A stretch of DNA of 64,000 nucleotides from Comamonadaceae bacterium (GTDB taxonomy: Bacteria; Pseudomonadota; Gammaproteobacteria; Burkholderiales; Burkholderiaceae_C): assembly GCA_027488985.1 (NCBI GenBank), contig JAIYAR010000002.1, forward strand, positions 155,777 to 219,776, written 5' to 3'. The position numbers and the translations under genes are program-made. The notes below the pieces were generated by a model. It was not told the DNA's origin. It did not search any database and saw nothing but the letters and a program-made list of their open reading frames with translations. Shown here piece after piece: positions 56,123-64,000 of the stretch. Each line of letters starts with the position of its first letter. Within the stretch, counting starts at the first letter, position 1.

Positions 56123-56806
56123 ATGGGCAGCACCATCACCCTCACCGCCGCAGACGGCACATCCATCCCCGCTTACCTTGCCACTCCCGTGGGGGCGCCC
56201 AAGGGCGGGCTCGTGGTGTTGCAGGAAATCTTCGGGGTGAATGCGCATATCCGTGCGGTGGCCGATAGCTATGCGGCGGAAGGCTATCTGGTGGTGGCGC
56301 CCGCCACTTTTCACCGCGTGCAAACGGGAGTGGAGCTGGGTTACACCAAAGACGACATTACCGCCGGCGCCGCCTTGAAGGCGCAGGTGGAGGCTTTGCC
56401 GTCTCCGGGTGTGATGCAGGACGTGCAGGCCGCGGTGGACTACGCAGCCCGTGCCGGCAAGGTGGCGGTGATGGGTTACTGCTGGGGCGGTTGGCTGAGC
56501 TGGCGTGCGGCCGAGCAGGTGAAGGGCTTGGCTGCTGCGGTGCCTTACTACGGTGGCGGCATGACCACGCCCACCGAGGCCGCCCGGGTGCCGGCTTGCC
56601 CGGTGCTGGCCCACTTCGGCGAGCAGGATCACGCCATTCCTGTTGACACGGTACATGCGTTTGCCAAGGCTCAGCCCGGCGTGGAGGTGCAGACTTATCC
56701 GGCCCAGCATGGTTTCAACTGCGACCATCGCGGAGCCTACAACGCCGAGGCTGCGGCCTTGGCCCGCCAGCGGACGCTGGCATTTCTGCAACAGCACGTG
56801 GGCTGA
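56123..56806 (+). CDS. Dienelactone hydrolase family protein
   Basis: A 227-residue alpha/beta hydrolase. The nucleophile is Cys in MGYCWGGW, the acid is Asp in GEQDHAI, and the His is in AQHGFNCD, the triad of dienelactone hydrolases. AGGAAA precedes ATG 56123. It starts 28 bp after the Bug gene, so both may serve one catabolic route. The true substrate may be another ester or lactone. Confidence 0.92.
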   Translation: MGSTITLTAADGTSIPAYLATPVGAPKGGLVVLQEIFGVNAHIRAVADSYAAEGYLVVAPATFHRVQTGVELGYTKDDITAGAALKAQVEALPSPGVMQDVQAAVDYAARAGKVAVMGYCWGGWLSWRAAEQVKGLAAAVPYYGGGMTTPTEAARVPACPVLAHFGEQDHAIPVDTVHAFAKAQPGVEVQTYPAQHGFNCDHRGAYNAEAAALARQRTLAFLQQHVG

Positions 56807-56832
56807 AGGGCAAAGGGCAGCGCCTTGATGGT

Positions 56833-57951
56833 TTAGCGGGAAGTGCGGGCGAGGTAGCGCTTGCGCCAGAAGAAAAAGGCCAGCGCAGTTGCGGTAAAGC
56901 CCATGGAGCCCAAAGTCCACCAGAAGCCGCTTTGCTGGTGCAGCAGGGGAATGAAGTCAAAGTTCATCCCGAAAATGCCTGCAATCAGGTTGAGGGGCAA
57001 AAAGATGGCCGTGAGCACCGTGAGCGTGCGCATGATGTCGTTGGTGCGGCTGCCTTGCACGCTGAAGTGCATCTGTACCGCAGTTTCCACGCTTTGCTCC
57101 AGCCGTCGCACATGGTGCACCACGCGCTCGATGTGTTCCAGCACATCACGGCTGCGTACTTGCAGCAATTCCCGTTCGCGGGCCTCCAGCGGACTTTCCG
57201 GTTCCGGCCAGGTTTTGACAGCCTCAATCCAGTCTTGAATGCTGGAGCGCTGCTCCTCACACACGTCATCCAGCCGGTGCAGGGTCATGCGGGCTTCCAG
57301 CAGAGCGCCCCAATTGGTGAATCGGGTCCGTGGGTTGAGTAGTTCGCTCTGCCAGTGGTCCAGCTGTTGGGTGAGCTCCCGGCGCAAGGCCAGGTAGCCA
57401 TCCACCATGGAATTGACGATGCGCAGCATCAAGTCAGCGGGGCTGGTAGGCAGGCGTGCACCTGCTGCACGCGACTCGGAGCTGGCAGTCAGCAGCAGTT
57501 TGTCGGCATAGGTGTCGCGCACCGTGCAGTCATCGGGGTGCACCGTGAGCAGTACCCGGTCAAACACCGCAAATCCCACGGGGCTGGTATCTATGCGCCG
57601 CAGAATGGGCGGGCCACTCAGGCGACCGGCCGGTGCGCCGGCAACCGGTGCCGCACCCGGTTTTGCCGTGGTACTGGCCGCCAGACGTCGGAACACCAGC
57701 ACGTCGTACTGCGAGGTGTAGTCGTAGTGTGAAGGCAGCTGTTTACTGATCAGGTCAGAGATGTGGAGATCAACCAACTGCACGCTGCACAGGGCTTGGA
57801 GAGCCGTCTGCACCCGGGATTGTTCTGCCTCAAACTCTGGCAGGCTACAGGCGATCCACACATAGCCCTGCGGGTCCAGTCCTCGCGCGGACAGGGCTTC
57901 GAGGTCCGCGCTTTCGCGGGTATGCCCAGGCTCAATGTGAAAAATGCGCAT
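56833..57951 (-). CDS. CorA-family divalent metal transporter
   Basis: A 372-residue transporter with a long cytoplasmic N-domain and two C-terminal helices. The pore motif GMN occurs in GIFGMNFDF. The following loop FIPLLHQQSG lacks the MPEL of classical Mg channels and is nearer to the ZntB type. Mg2+ or Zn2+ is therefore possible. A dispersed repeat lies between its start and hemB. Confidence 0.88.
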   Translation of the reverse strand: MRIFHIEPGHTRESADLEALSARGLDPQGYVWIACSLPEFEAEQSRVQTALQALCSVQLVDLHISDLISKQLPSHYDYTSQYDVLVFRRLAASTTAKPGAAPVAGAPAGRLSGPPILRRIDTSPVGFAVFDRVLLTVHPDDCTVRDTYADKLLLTASSESRAAGARLPTSPADLMLRIVNSMVDGYLALRRELTQQLDHWQSELLNPRTRFTNWGALLEARMTLHRLDDVCEEQRSSIQDWIEAVKTWPEPESPLEARERELLQVRSRDVLEHIERVVHHVRRLEQSVETAVQMHFSVQGSRTNDIMRTLTVLTAIFLPLNLIAGIFGMNFDFIPLLHQQSGFWWTLGSMGFTATALAFFFWRKRYLARTSR

Positions 57952-57960
57952 GGCGTGCCT

Positions 57961-58022
57961 TGTGAATAAAAAGTGCTGCTAGCGCTTATGGAATGTGCGC
58001 AAGCAGCTCCTGATTTAATAGC
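57961..58022 (-). repeat. Dispersed repeat copy between corA-like gene and hemB
   Basis: A full-length copy. On the minus strand it ends GCAGCACTTTTTATTCACA, the right end shared with the copy at 61344. It lies 1 bp beyond the hemB stop codon. Confidence 0.88.
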
Positions 58023-58023
58023 G

Positions 58024-59067
<1,044 letters not shown>

Positions 59068-59137
59068 TTAGTGGTCTGACCGTTTAGTCAATTTGCTGAA
59101 TACCTCAGCGAATAGGAAGGGTATTGCCAAAAATTGC

Positions 59138-59166
59138 TTGTCACACGCCGGCAACATTGCTAAATT
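59138..59166 (+). promoter_or_regulatory. Sigma-70 promoter of a probable small RNA
   Basis: TTGTCA (59138-59143), exactly 17 bp, then TAAATT (59161-59166). Transcription would start near 59172. No coding frame follows, which points to a noncoding product. Confidence 0.7.
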
Positions 59167-59171
59167 CCGCA

Positions 59172-59272
59172 TCGGGTAGCTTGCTATCCCCCGCTTTTCC
59201 TCCCTGAGCGGGGCCTTGATGTGTGACAGCAAAAAAGGCTTACCACCCCAGCCGTGTGCTGGGGTTTTTTTT
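59172..59272 (+). ncRNA. Probable small RNA with anti-Shine-Dalgarno loop
   Basis: About 100 nt between a good promoter and a strong terminator. Hairpin 1 is GGGTAG-CTTG-CTATCC (59174-59189). Hairpin 2 has stem CCCCGC/GCGGGG (59189-59213) and a 13-base loop TTTTCCTCCCTGA. Its CCUCCC would pair with ribosome-binding sites of mRNAs. A single-stranded linker with an A-run follows, then the terminator CCCCAGC-CGTGT-GCTGGGG with eight T. Loops of this kind occur in trans-acting small RNAs of other proteobacteria. I cannot assign it to a named family. No ORF explains the element. Confidence 0.7.
59246..59272 (+). terminator. Terminator of the probable small RNA
   Basis: CCCCAGC and GCTGGGG pair around CGTGT and are followed by eight T (59265-59272), a textbook Rho-independent terminator. 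Confidence 0.92.
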
Positions 59273-59297
59273 GCCTGTACTTTTTGTGCGAGGCTGG

Positions 59298-59393
59298 CTG
59301 ATGCACTGGCGGGGTGGGCGTTCTGCTCCGTGTCCCCCGGCCTTCGGCCTCCTCCTTGACCTGCGCAGAACGCCCACCCCGCCCGAGCATCAG
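59298..59393. repeat. 96 bp nested inverted repeat
   Basis: Outer arms CTGATGC (59298-59304) and GCATCAG (59387-59393); inner arms GCGGGGTGGGCGTTCTGC (59309-59326) and its exact complement (59365-59382); the 38-base loop holds a further small hairpin GGCC-TTC-GGCC (59339-59349). The design fits a REP- or MITE-like mobile repeat. It lies between the small RNA and hemJ. Confidence 0.75.
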
Positions 59394-59447
59394 CACTCCT
59401 GCGAGTGCGGCTACCGGCCTAAGACAGACGCGACTACACTTTGCCGC

Positions 59448-59876
59448 ATGCTCTGGATCAAAGCCTTCCACATCGTATTTATTGCCAGCTGGTTCGCCGG
59501 TCTGTTCTATCTCCCTCGCATTTTTGTGAATCTGGCCATGGTGCCCGCAGGCTCTGATGCCGAGCGTGCGCGCTTGCTGTTGATGGCGCGCAAGCTGCTG
59601 CGTTTCACCACCTTGCTGGCCGTGCCTGCCTTGGGCTTGGGGCTGTACCTGTGGGTGGGCTACGGCATCGGCATGGGGCCCGGCAGCGGGTGGATGCACG
59701 CCAAGCTCGCGCTGGTCTTGCTGGTCATTGGCTACCACCACGGGTGTTCTGTCCTGCTGCGCAGGTTGGAAACCGGCAGCAACCAGCGCAGCCATGTGTT
59801 CTACCGCTGGTTCAACGAAATTCCGGTGCTACTGCTCACGGCCATCGTCATCCTTGTGGTGGTGAAGCCCTTCTGA
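59448..59876 (+). CDS. hemJ: HemJ-type protoporphyrinogen IX oxidase
   Basis: A 142-residue inner-membrane protein with four helices. MLWIKAFHIVFIASWFAGLFYLPRIF is the HemJ signature, with the conserved His and Arg; the later Lys in GWMHAKLALVL is also conserved. HemJ oxidises protoporphyrinogen IX in bacteria lacking HemG or HemY. Neighbouring hemB supports a heme role. ATG 59448 is chosen; the longer frame upstream runs through the inverted repeat and small RNA and is not credible. Confidence 0.85.
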   Translation: MLWIKAFHIVFIASWFAGLFYLPRIFVNLAMVPAGSDAERARLLLMARKLLRFTTLLAVPALGLGLYLWVGYGIGMGPGSGWMHAKLALVLLVIGYHHGCSVLLRRLETGSNQRSHVFYRWFNEIPVLLLTAIVILVVVKPF

Positions 59877-59888
59877 CAAAGCCCTGCC

Positions 59889-60983
59889 ATGCACAAGTCC
59901 ACCGCATGGCCTTTGGCTGCCCTGTACGCAGCACTGGTGGTGTACGCGAGCCTGTTCCCATTTGTGGAATGGCGCGATCAGGGGATTGCCAGCTGGGAGT
60001 TTCTGCTGGCTCCTACACCCCGGTACTGGACCGGGTTTGACGTTGCGGTCAACGTGGCCGGGTACGTGCCTTTGGGCGGCTTGGTGGCTTTGGGGGCTTT
60101 GCGCTCAGGTTGGCGCAGCCCTTCCGTATGGTGGGTGCCGGTCGGGGTGATGCTCTTGTCCCTTTTGATGGAGGGACTTCAGAGTTATCTGCCGTCGCGG
60201 GTGCCTTCCCGTGAGGACTTTTTGCTGAATGCTACCGGGGCTTGGGTGGGTGCTATTGCAGCCTTTGTACTGCAAAAAACCGGCGCGATCGACCGCTGGA
60301 ACCAGTTGCGCAGCCGCTGGTTTGTGCCGCAGTCACGGGGGGGGATCGTGTTGCTGTCTACGTGGCCGGTCGGCTTGCTGTTTCCTGCGCCGGTGCCTTT
60401 GGGTTTGGGGCAGGTGGTGGGAAGGCTGGAGGTGCTGTTGCAGTCCTATCTGGAGGACTCTCGTTTTGAGGCCTGGTTGCCGATGCGCGACGCGGAGCTG
60501 CTTCCGCTGGCGCCGGGTACCGAGCTGTTGTGCGTCGCCTTGGGGTTGCTGATCCCTTGCCTTCTAGGGTTTTGTGTGGTCAGGGCAGTGTGGCGCCGCA
60601 TGGTGGTCGTGGTGGTGACCACGGTGTCTGCGATTTTGGTCTCGGCCTTGTCTGCAGGGCTTAGTTGGGGCCCCGTTCATGTATGGGCATGGCTTGATGT
60701 GCCGGCACAAGTGGGCTTGTTCGCCGGGGTTGTGGTGGCGCTATTGTTTGCATTTGCTTCCTGGCGCGTCAGTGCGGCATTGGCTTTGCTGGCACTCGGG
60801 GTGTATTTGAGTTTGTTGAACCAGGCGCCGGAGAGTCCTTACTTCGCTCAAACCTTGCAGCTCTGGGAGCAGGGACGTTTTATTCGTTTCAACGGCTTGG
60901 CGCAGTGGGTAGGGTGGCTGTGGCCCTATGTGGCATCCGTCTACCTGCTCGGGCACATCGGCCGGCGGGATGCAAAAAACTAG
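59889..60983 (+). CDS. VanZ-family membrane protein
   Basis: A 364-residue inner-membrane protein with about nine helices. The N-terminal third is a VanZ-like domain (YASLFPFVEWRD, NVAGYVPLGGL, LMEGLQSYLPSRVPSREDFLLNATGAWVG). The C-terminal part holds further helices that I cannot assign. Function is unknown; the VanZ name comes from low-level teicoplanin resistance and need not apply. It lies 12 bp after hemJ. Confidence 0.82.
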   Translation: MHKSTAWPLAALYAALVVYASLFPFVEWRDQGIASWEFLLAPTPRYWTGFDVAVNVAGYVPLGGLVALGALRSGWRSPSVWWVPVGVMLLSLLMEGLQSYLPSRVPSREDFLLNATGAWVGAIAAFVLQKTGAIDRWNQLRSRWFVPQSRGGIVLLSTWPVGLLFPAPVPLGLGQVVGRLEVLLQSYLEDSRFEAWLPMRDAELLPLAPGTELLCVALGLLIPCLLGFCVVRAVWRRMVVVVVTTVSAILVSALSAGLSWGPVHVWAWLDVPAQVGLFAGVVVALLFAFASWRVSAALALLALGVYLSLLNQAPESPYFAQTLQLWEQGRFIRFNGLAQWVGWLWPYVASVYLLGHIGRRDAKN

Positions 60984-60992
60984 AATCCGGTC

Positions 60993-61343
60993 ATGACTGA
61001 CACCACCCAACCCACTGCCCCTTATTACGAGCGCCACATTTTCTTTTGCCTCAACGAGCGCAGGAACGGTGAAGATTGCTGTGCGCACCACAATGCGCAA
61101 GAGGGCTTTGACCGCTGCAAACAACTCGTGAAGGAAGCCGGCTTGTCCGGTCCCGGCCAGGTGCGGGTCAACAAGGCGGGATGCCTGGACCGTTGTGCGG
61201 CTGGCCCGGTGGCAGTGGTGTATCCGGAGGCTGTCTGGTACACCTTTGTGGACGCGCAAGACATTGAAGAAATTGTCGAGTCGCATCTGAAGAACGGCAA
61301 AGTGGTGGAGCGATTGTTGACGCCCGCCCATCTCGGCCGCTGA
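60993..61343 (+). CDS. (2Fe-2S) thioredoxin-like ferredoxin
   Basis: A 116-residue ferredoxin of the thioredoxin-like fold. Cluster cysteines are in FFCLNERRNGEDCC and GCLDRCAAGP. Proteins of this type are common beside housekeeping genes in Burkholderiales. It starts 9 bp after the VanZ gene; its stop is followed directly by a dispersed repeat. The redox partner is unknown. Confidence 0.88.
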   Translation: MTDTTQPTAPYYERHIFFCLNERRNGEDCCAHHNAQEGFDRCKQLVKEAGLSGPGQVRVNKAGCLDRCAAGPVAVVYPEAVWYTFVDAQDIEEIVESHLKNGKVVERLLTPAHLGR

Positions 61344-61407
61344 TGTGAATAAAAAGTGCCGGTAGCGCTCGCCGAATTTGCGCGAGCAGCTACTGAATTG
61401 ATAGCAA
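61344..61407 (-). repeat. Full-length dispersed repeat copy between two genes
   Basis: TGTGAATAAAAAGTGCCGGT at the left end and GATAGCAA at the right end on the plus strand. It fills the whole gap: it begins right after the ferredoxin stop and ends at the base before the hydrolase ATG. Confidence 0.9.
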
Positions 61408-62040
61408 ATGAACTCCTCTACCCAAAAATTCCGGATCGCGGGTCCATCCGGTGTGCTGGAAGGGCTCGTCGATGAGCCTGTCGATATACCCGCATCGGCG
61501 TGGCGCGGTACCGCGGTGATAGCTCACCCCCATCCACTGTTTGGCGGCACCATGGATAACAAGGTCGTCCAGACTATGGCGCGCGCTTTTGTGCAGACGG
61601 GCTGGCGCGCTGTGCGCTTCAACTTCCGAGGCGTGGGCGTTAGTGAGGGTGTGCATGACAACGGCACCGGCGAGCTTCAGGACCTGTTGGCTGTGGTGGC
61701 GCACGCCGCCCCTGATGGCACTCTGGCGCTGGCCGGCTTTTCATTTGGTGCTTTTGTGACCAGCCACGCCGTGGCTGCGCTCGCTAGTCGGGATCCGGCC
61801 AAGATTGTGCTGGTAGGCACTGCGGCGAGCCGCTTTGAGGTGGCCCCTGTGGCTGCCGACTTGCACGACCGGACCCTGGTGCTGCACGGCGAGCAGGATG
61901 ACACTGTGCCCCTTGCTGATGTGATGAACTGGGCCCGACCCCAAAGCCTTCCCGTCACGGTGGTTCCCGGAGGCGGACATTTCTTTCATGGACAATTGCC
62001 CCTGTTGCGAAGCTTGGTAGCGCGCCATCTTCGCGCTTGA
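61408..62040 (+). CDS. Alpha/beta hydrolase
   Basis: A 210-residue hydrolase. IAHPHPLFGGTMDNKVV is a family motif; the nucleophile is Ser in AGFSFGAFV; Asp is in GEQDDTVP and His in GGGHFFHG. It is probably cytoplasmic. The upstream spacer is entirely a dispersed repeat, and no Shine-Dalgarno is visible in it. Substrate unknown. Confidence 0.88.
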   Translation: MNSSTQKFRIAGPSGVLEGLVDEPVDIPASAWRGTAVIAHPHPLFGGTMDNKVVQTMARAFVQTGWRAVRFNFRGVGVSEGVHDNGTGELQDLLAVVAHAAPDGTLALAGFSFGAFVTSHAVAALASRDPAKIVLVGTAASRFEVAPVAADLHDRTLVLHGEQDDTVPLADVMNWARPQSLPVTVVPGGGHFFHGQLPLLRSLVARHLRA

Positions 62041-62102
62041 AATCGCGTGTTCCTGCGGGCGCCCTTCGCCTCTCTCCTTTCGAATTCCAACTTGACTGAC
62101 CT

Positions 62103-63287
62103 ATGAAATTTTTGATTGCCTCCGTTCTGGCGGCCCTGAGCCTTGCCGTGGCTGCCCAAACGCCGCGCCCGCCTGAAGTGGCGGCTCGTGCCTATTTGCT
62201 GATGGATGTCACCTCTAACCAAATTCTGGCTTCCAAGGACATGGATATGCCGGTGGAGCCTGCCTCGCTCACCAAGCTGATGACTGCCTATCTGGTGTTC
62301 GATGCACTGCGATCCAAAAAAATAGATTTGAAGCAGACCTTCCCGGTTAGCGAGCGCGCTTGGAAGATGCCGGGTTCGCGCATGTTCATTGACCCGAAGA
62401 TGCAAGTTCCGGTGGAGGACCTCATCAAAGGCATGATCGTTCAAAGCGGCAATGACGCCACCATGGCCCTGGCTGAAGGCGTGGGCGGAACCTTGGAGCG
62501 CTTCGTCCAGATGATGAATGACCAGGCCAAGGCGCTGGGCATGAATAACACCGGGTATAAAAACCCTGAGGGTCTGACGGAAGCTGGCCATATCACCACG
62601 GCCCGTGACTTGAGCATACTTTCCAACCGATTGATGGGCGACTTCCCGGAGTATGTGAGCTATTACGCTATCAAAAAATACCGTTACCCCGGTACACCGG
62701 CCGCCAATGACAGTAACCGCAACCTCTTGCTGTTCCGCGATCCCACGGTGGATGGCCTGAAGACTGGCCACACGGATGCTGCTGGCTACTGCCTGGTCGC
62801 TACCGCAAAACGTGATTTTCCAGCGCTCGCGACGCCCGGCGCACCTGCCGGCACGCCAGCGGCTACCGGAAGTCGCCGTTTACTGTCTATCGTGTTGGGC
62901 GCCGAGAGCGAAAACGCCCGCGCCAACGAATCCCAGAAGCTCCTGAATTGGGGTTACACCGCTTTTGAGGCAGTGAAGTTGTATGACGCTGGTGCTGCTG
63001 TCGTTACCCCCAAAGTCTGGAAGGGCGCCAGTTCCGAAGTCAAAGTCGGACGTATGCAAGGCGTGATTGTGGCGGTGCCAGCCGGTACCTCTGCGCAGCT
63101 CAAGACCGAAGTCGTTCGCAACGAGCCTATTGTTGCCCCAGTGGCCAAGGGTCAGGTGCTCGGCACTTTGAAGGTGCGTGCCGGAGACCAAGTGGTGGCA
63201 GAAGTGCCTCTTTTGGCGCTCGACGGGGTGGAGCAGGCCGGGATCATCGGACGTGCTTGGGGCGCTATGCGCCTCTGGATTCGCTGA
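62103..63287 (+). CDS. D-alanyl-D-alanine carboxypeptidase (PBP5/6 type)
   Basis: A 394-residue penicillin-binding protein that trims the terminal D-Ala of wall peptides. Signal peptide about 1-19. The catalytic set is SLTK at 55-58, SGN in IVQSGNDA and KTG in GLKTGHTDA. The C-terminal PBP5 domain ends in the amphipathic helix AGIIGRAWGAMRLWIR, which binds the periplasmic face of the membrane. An insert with repeated ATPGAPAGTPA lies after the KTG motif. Confidence 0.95.
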   Translation: MKFLIASVLAALSLAVAAQTPRPPEVAARAYLLMDVTSNQILASKDMDMPVEPASLTKLMTAYLVFDALRSKKIDLKQTFPVSERAWKMPGSRMFIDPKMQVPVEDLIKGMIVQSGNDATMALAEGVGGTLERFVQMMNDQAKALGMNNTGYKNPEGLTEAGHITTARDLSILSNRLMGDFPEYVSYYAIKKYRYPGTPAANDSNRNLLLFRDPTVDGLKTGHTDAAGYCLVATAKRDFPALATPGAPAGTPAATGSRRLLSIVLGAESENARANESQKLLNWGYTAFEAVKLYDAGAAVVTPKVWKGASSEVKVGRMQGVIVAVPAGTSAQLKTEVVRNEPIVAPVAKGQVLGTLKVRAGDQVVAEVPLLALDGVEQAGIIGRAWGAMRLWIR

Positions 63288-63301
63288 TTGCAGCGCTTCG
63301 T

Positions 63302-63330
63302 TTGCGTGAAAACCTGTGATCTGCTACATT
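63302..63330 (+). promoter_or_regulatory. Probable promoter of the rpsL (str) operon
   Basis: TTGCGT (63302-63307), a 17 bp spacer and TACATT (63325-63330). A hairpin TTCGGA-AAT-TCCGAA follows in the leader, about 45 bp before the rpsL ATG. Confidence 0.6.
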
Positions 63331-63400
63331 AGAAGGCTTTTCGGAAATTCCGAAGGGATTCACGTTTTCGTAATATTCAAACGTTTAGGGACGTTTTTCA

Positions 63401-63778
63401 ATGCCAACCATTAACCAACTCGTGCGTCAAGGCCGTGAGGTCGAGACCATCAAGTCGAAGAGCCCTGCTATGCAGAACTCTCCGCAGCGTCGCGGTGTAT
63501 GCACTCGCGTGTACACAACGACTCCTAAAAAGCCTAACTCCGCTCTGCGTAAAGTTGCCAAAGTGCGCTTGACCAACGGTTTTGAGGTGATCTCCTACAT
63601 CGGCGGTGAAGGCCACAACCTGCAGGAACACAGCGTGGTGCTGGTTCGCGGCGGTCGTGTCAAGGACTTGCCAGGTGTGCGTTACCACATCGTTCGCGGT
63701 TCTTTGGACTTACAAGGCGTGAAAGACCGCAAGCAGTCCCGTTCCAAATACGGTGCTAAGAAGCCAAAGGCTAAATAA
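63401..63778 (+). CDS. rpsL: 30S ribosomal protein S12
   Basis: A 125-residue ribosomal protein of the decoding centre. [13 protein letters not shown] at the start and [18 protein letters not shown] are invariant; the Lys in TTPKKPNS associated with streptomycin sensitivity is wild type. It begins the str operon, followed by rpsG. Confidence 0.99.
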
Positions 63779-63941
63779 GCTCTGTAGGTTCGAATTTTTC
63801 GGTGCTGTTCCCCGCGTGGCGCGGAGATACAGCGAAGTGACCCGAAGCCCGGAATTGTCCGTGTGGGTCGAGTAAGTGGGAGTTTTGAATAACTCTCGCG
63901 GTGTCTGAAAAGATACCAACTGAAGCAATATGAGGTGAAAT
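63779..63941 (+). promoter_or_regulatory. rpsL-rpsG intercistronic region, possible S7 site
   Basis: A 163 bp gap without ORF inside the str operon. In E. coli the shorter equivalent gap binds S7 for translational feedback. CCCCGCGTGGCGCGGAG-type pairing near 63810 suggests structure, but I cannot show homology to the S7 site. Confidence 0.3.
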
Positions 63942-64000
63942 ATGCCACGTCGTCGCGAAGTCCCTAAACGTGAAATCCTGCCGGATCCCAAGTTCGGCAA
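63942..64000 (+). CDS. rpsG: 30S ribosomal protein S7, N-terminus only
   Basis: Nineteen codons from ATG 63942 before the window ends: MPRRREVPKREILPDPKFG, the typical S7 start. GAGGTGAAAT precedes the ATG. S7 nucleates assembly of the 30S head. The gene continues beyond the right edge. Confidence 0.95.
   Translation, partial: MPRRREVPKREILPDPKFG

Overview
This is a chromosomal window of about 60% GC from a betaproteobacterium, most likely family Comamonadaceae (a Rhodoferax- or Curvibacter-like organism). The evidence is the gene content (mreBCD-mrdA, the mla locus with a STAS-fused permease, Bug-type binding protein, rpsL-rpsG), the Sphaeroides-heme-protein operon, and a dispersed repeat of about 60 bp with core TAGCTGCTCGCGCATATTC that I associate with this family. 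No rRNA, tRNA, CRISPR array, prophage or complete insertion sequence was seen.

Layout. 1-5736: a minus-strand pair encoding a c-type-heme lipoprotein (cut by the left edge) and a 1474-residue surface protein that joins a cytochrome c head, Ig-like repeats and two outer-membrane barrel regions. 5892-15951: glutathione peroxidase, diguanylate cyclase, LplT-like transporter, alanine racemase, a degenerate HD-GYP protein, a P-type ATPase, radA behind a LexA box, and a small membrane protein. 16021-19859: SHP cytochrome, diheme cytochrome and cytochrome b561 followed by a QseBC-like two-component pair. 19918-22623: membrane protein, ilvE, zinc-finger protein, waaF. 22908-27944: a fructose-type ABC system (frcB, frcC, frcA, ROK regulator frcR) with a divergent sugar kinase. 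27950-35241: a second two-component system, AmpG-like transporter, M48 protease, PEP-CTERM protein, xth and pyrE with overlapping divergent start codons, and a DUF4124-like protein. 35245-43283: gatCAB divergent from mreBCD-mrdA. 43290-48138: TSUP permease, then enoyl-CoA hydratase, antiporter and GMC oxidoreductase in one minus-strand set. 48178-52543: Mla-type lipid transport operon. 52563-57951: MarC, amidohydrolase, SDR, Bug protein, dienelactone hydrolase, CorA. 58024-64000: hemB, a gene-free 410 bp stretch holding a probable small RNA and a 96 bp inverted repeat, hemJ, VanZ protein, ferredoxin, hydrolase, D,D-carboxypeptidase, rpsL and the start of rpsG.

Themes. Several genes concern the envelope (mre/mrdA, waaF, Mla, AmpG, carboxypeptidase, LplT). 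Heme and electron transfer recur (hemB, hemJ, SHP/DHC/b561, surface cytochromes). The points most worth following are the surface cytochrome-autotransporter fusion with its heme lipoprotein partner, the small RNA with an anti-Shine-Dalgarno loop near 59.2 kb, and nine copies of the dispersed repeat, most of which touch or lie inside the ends of genes and supply start regions, signal-peptide codons or stop codons.
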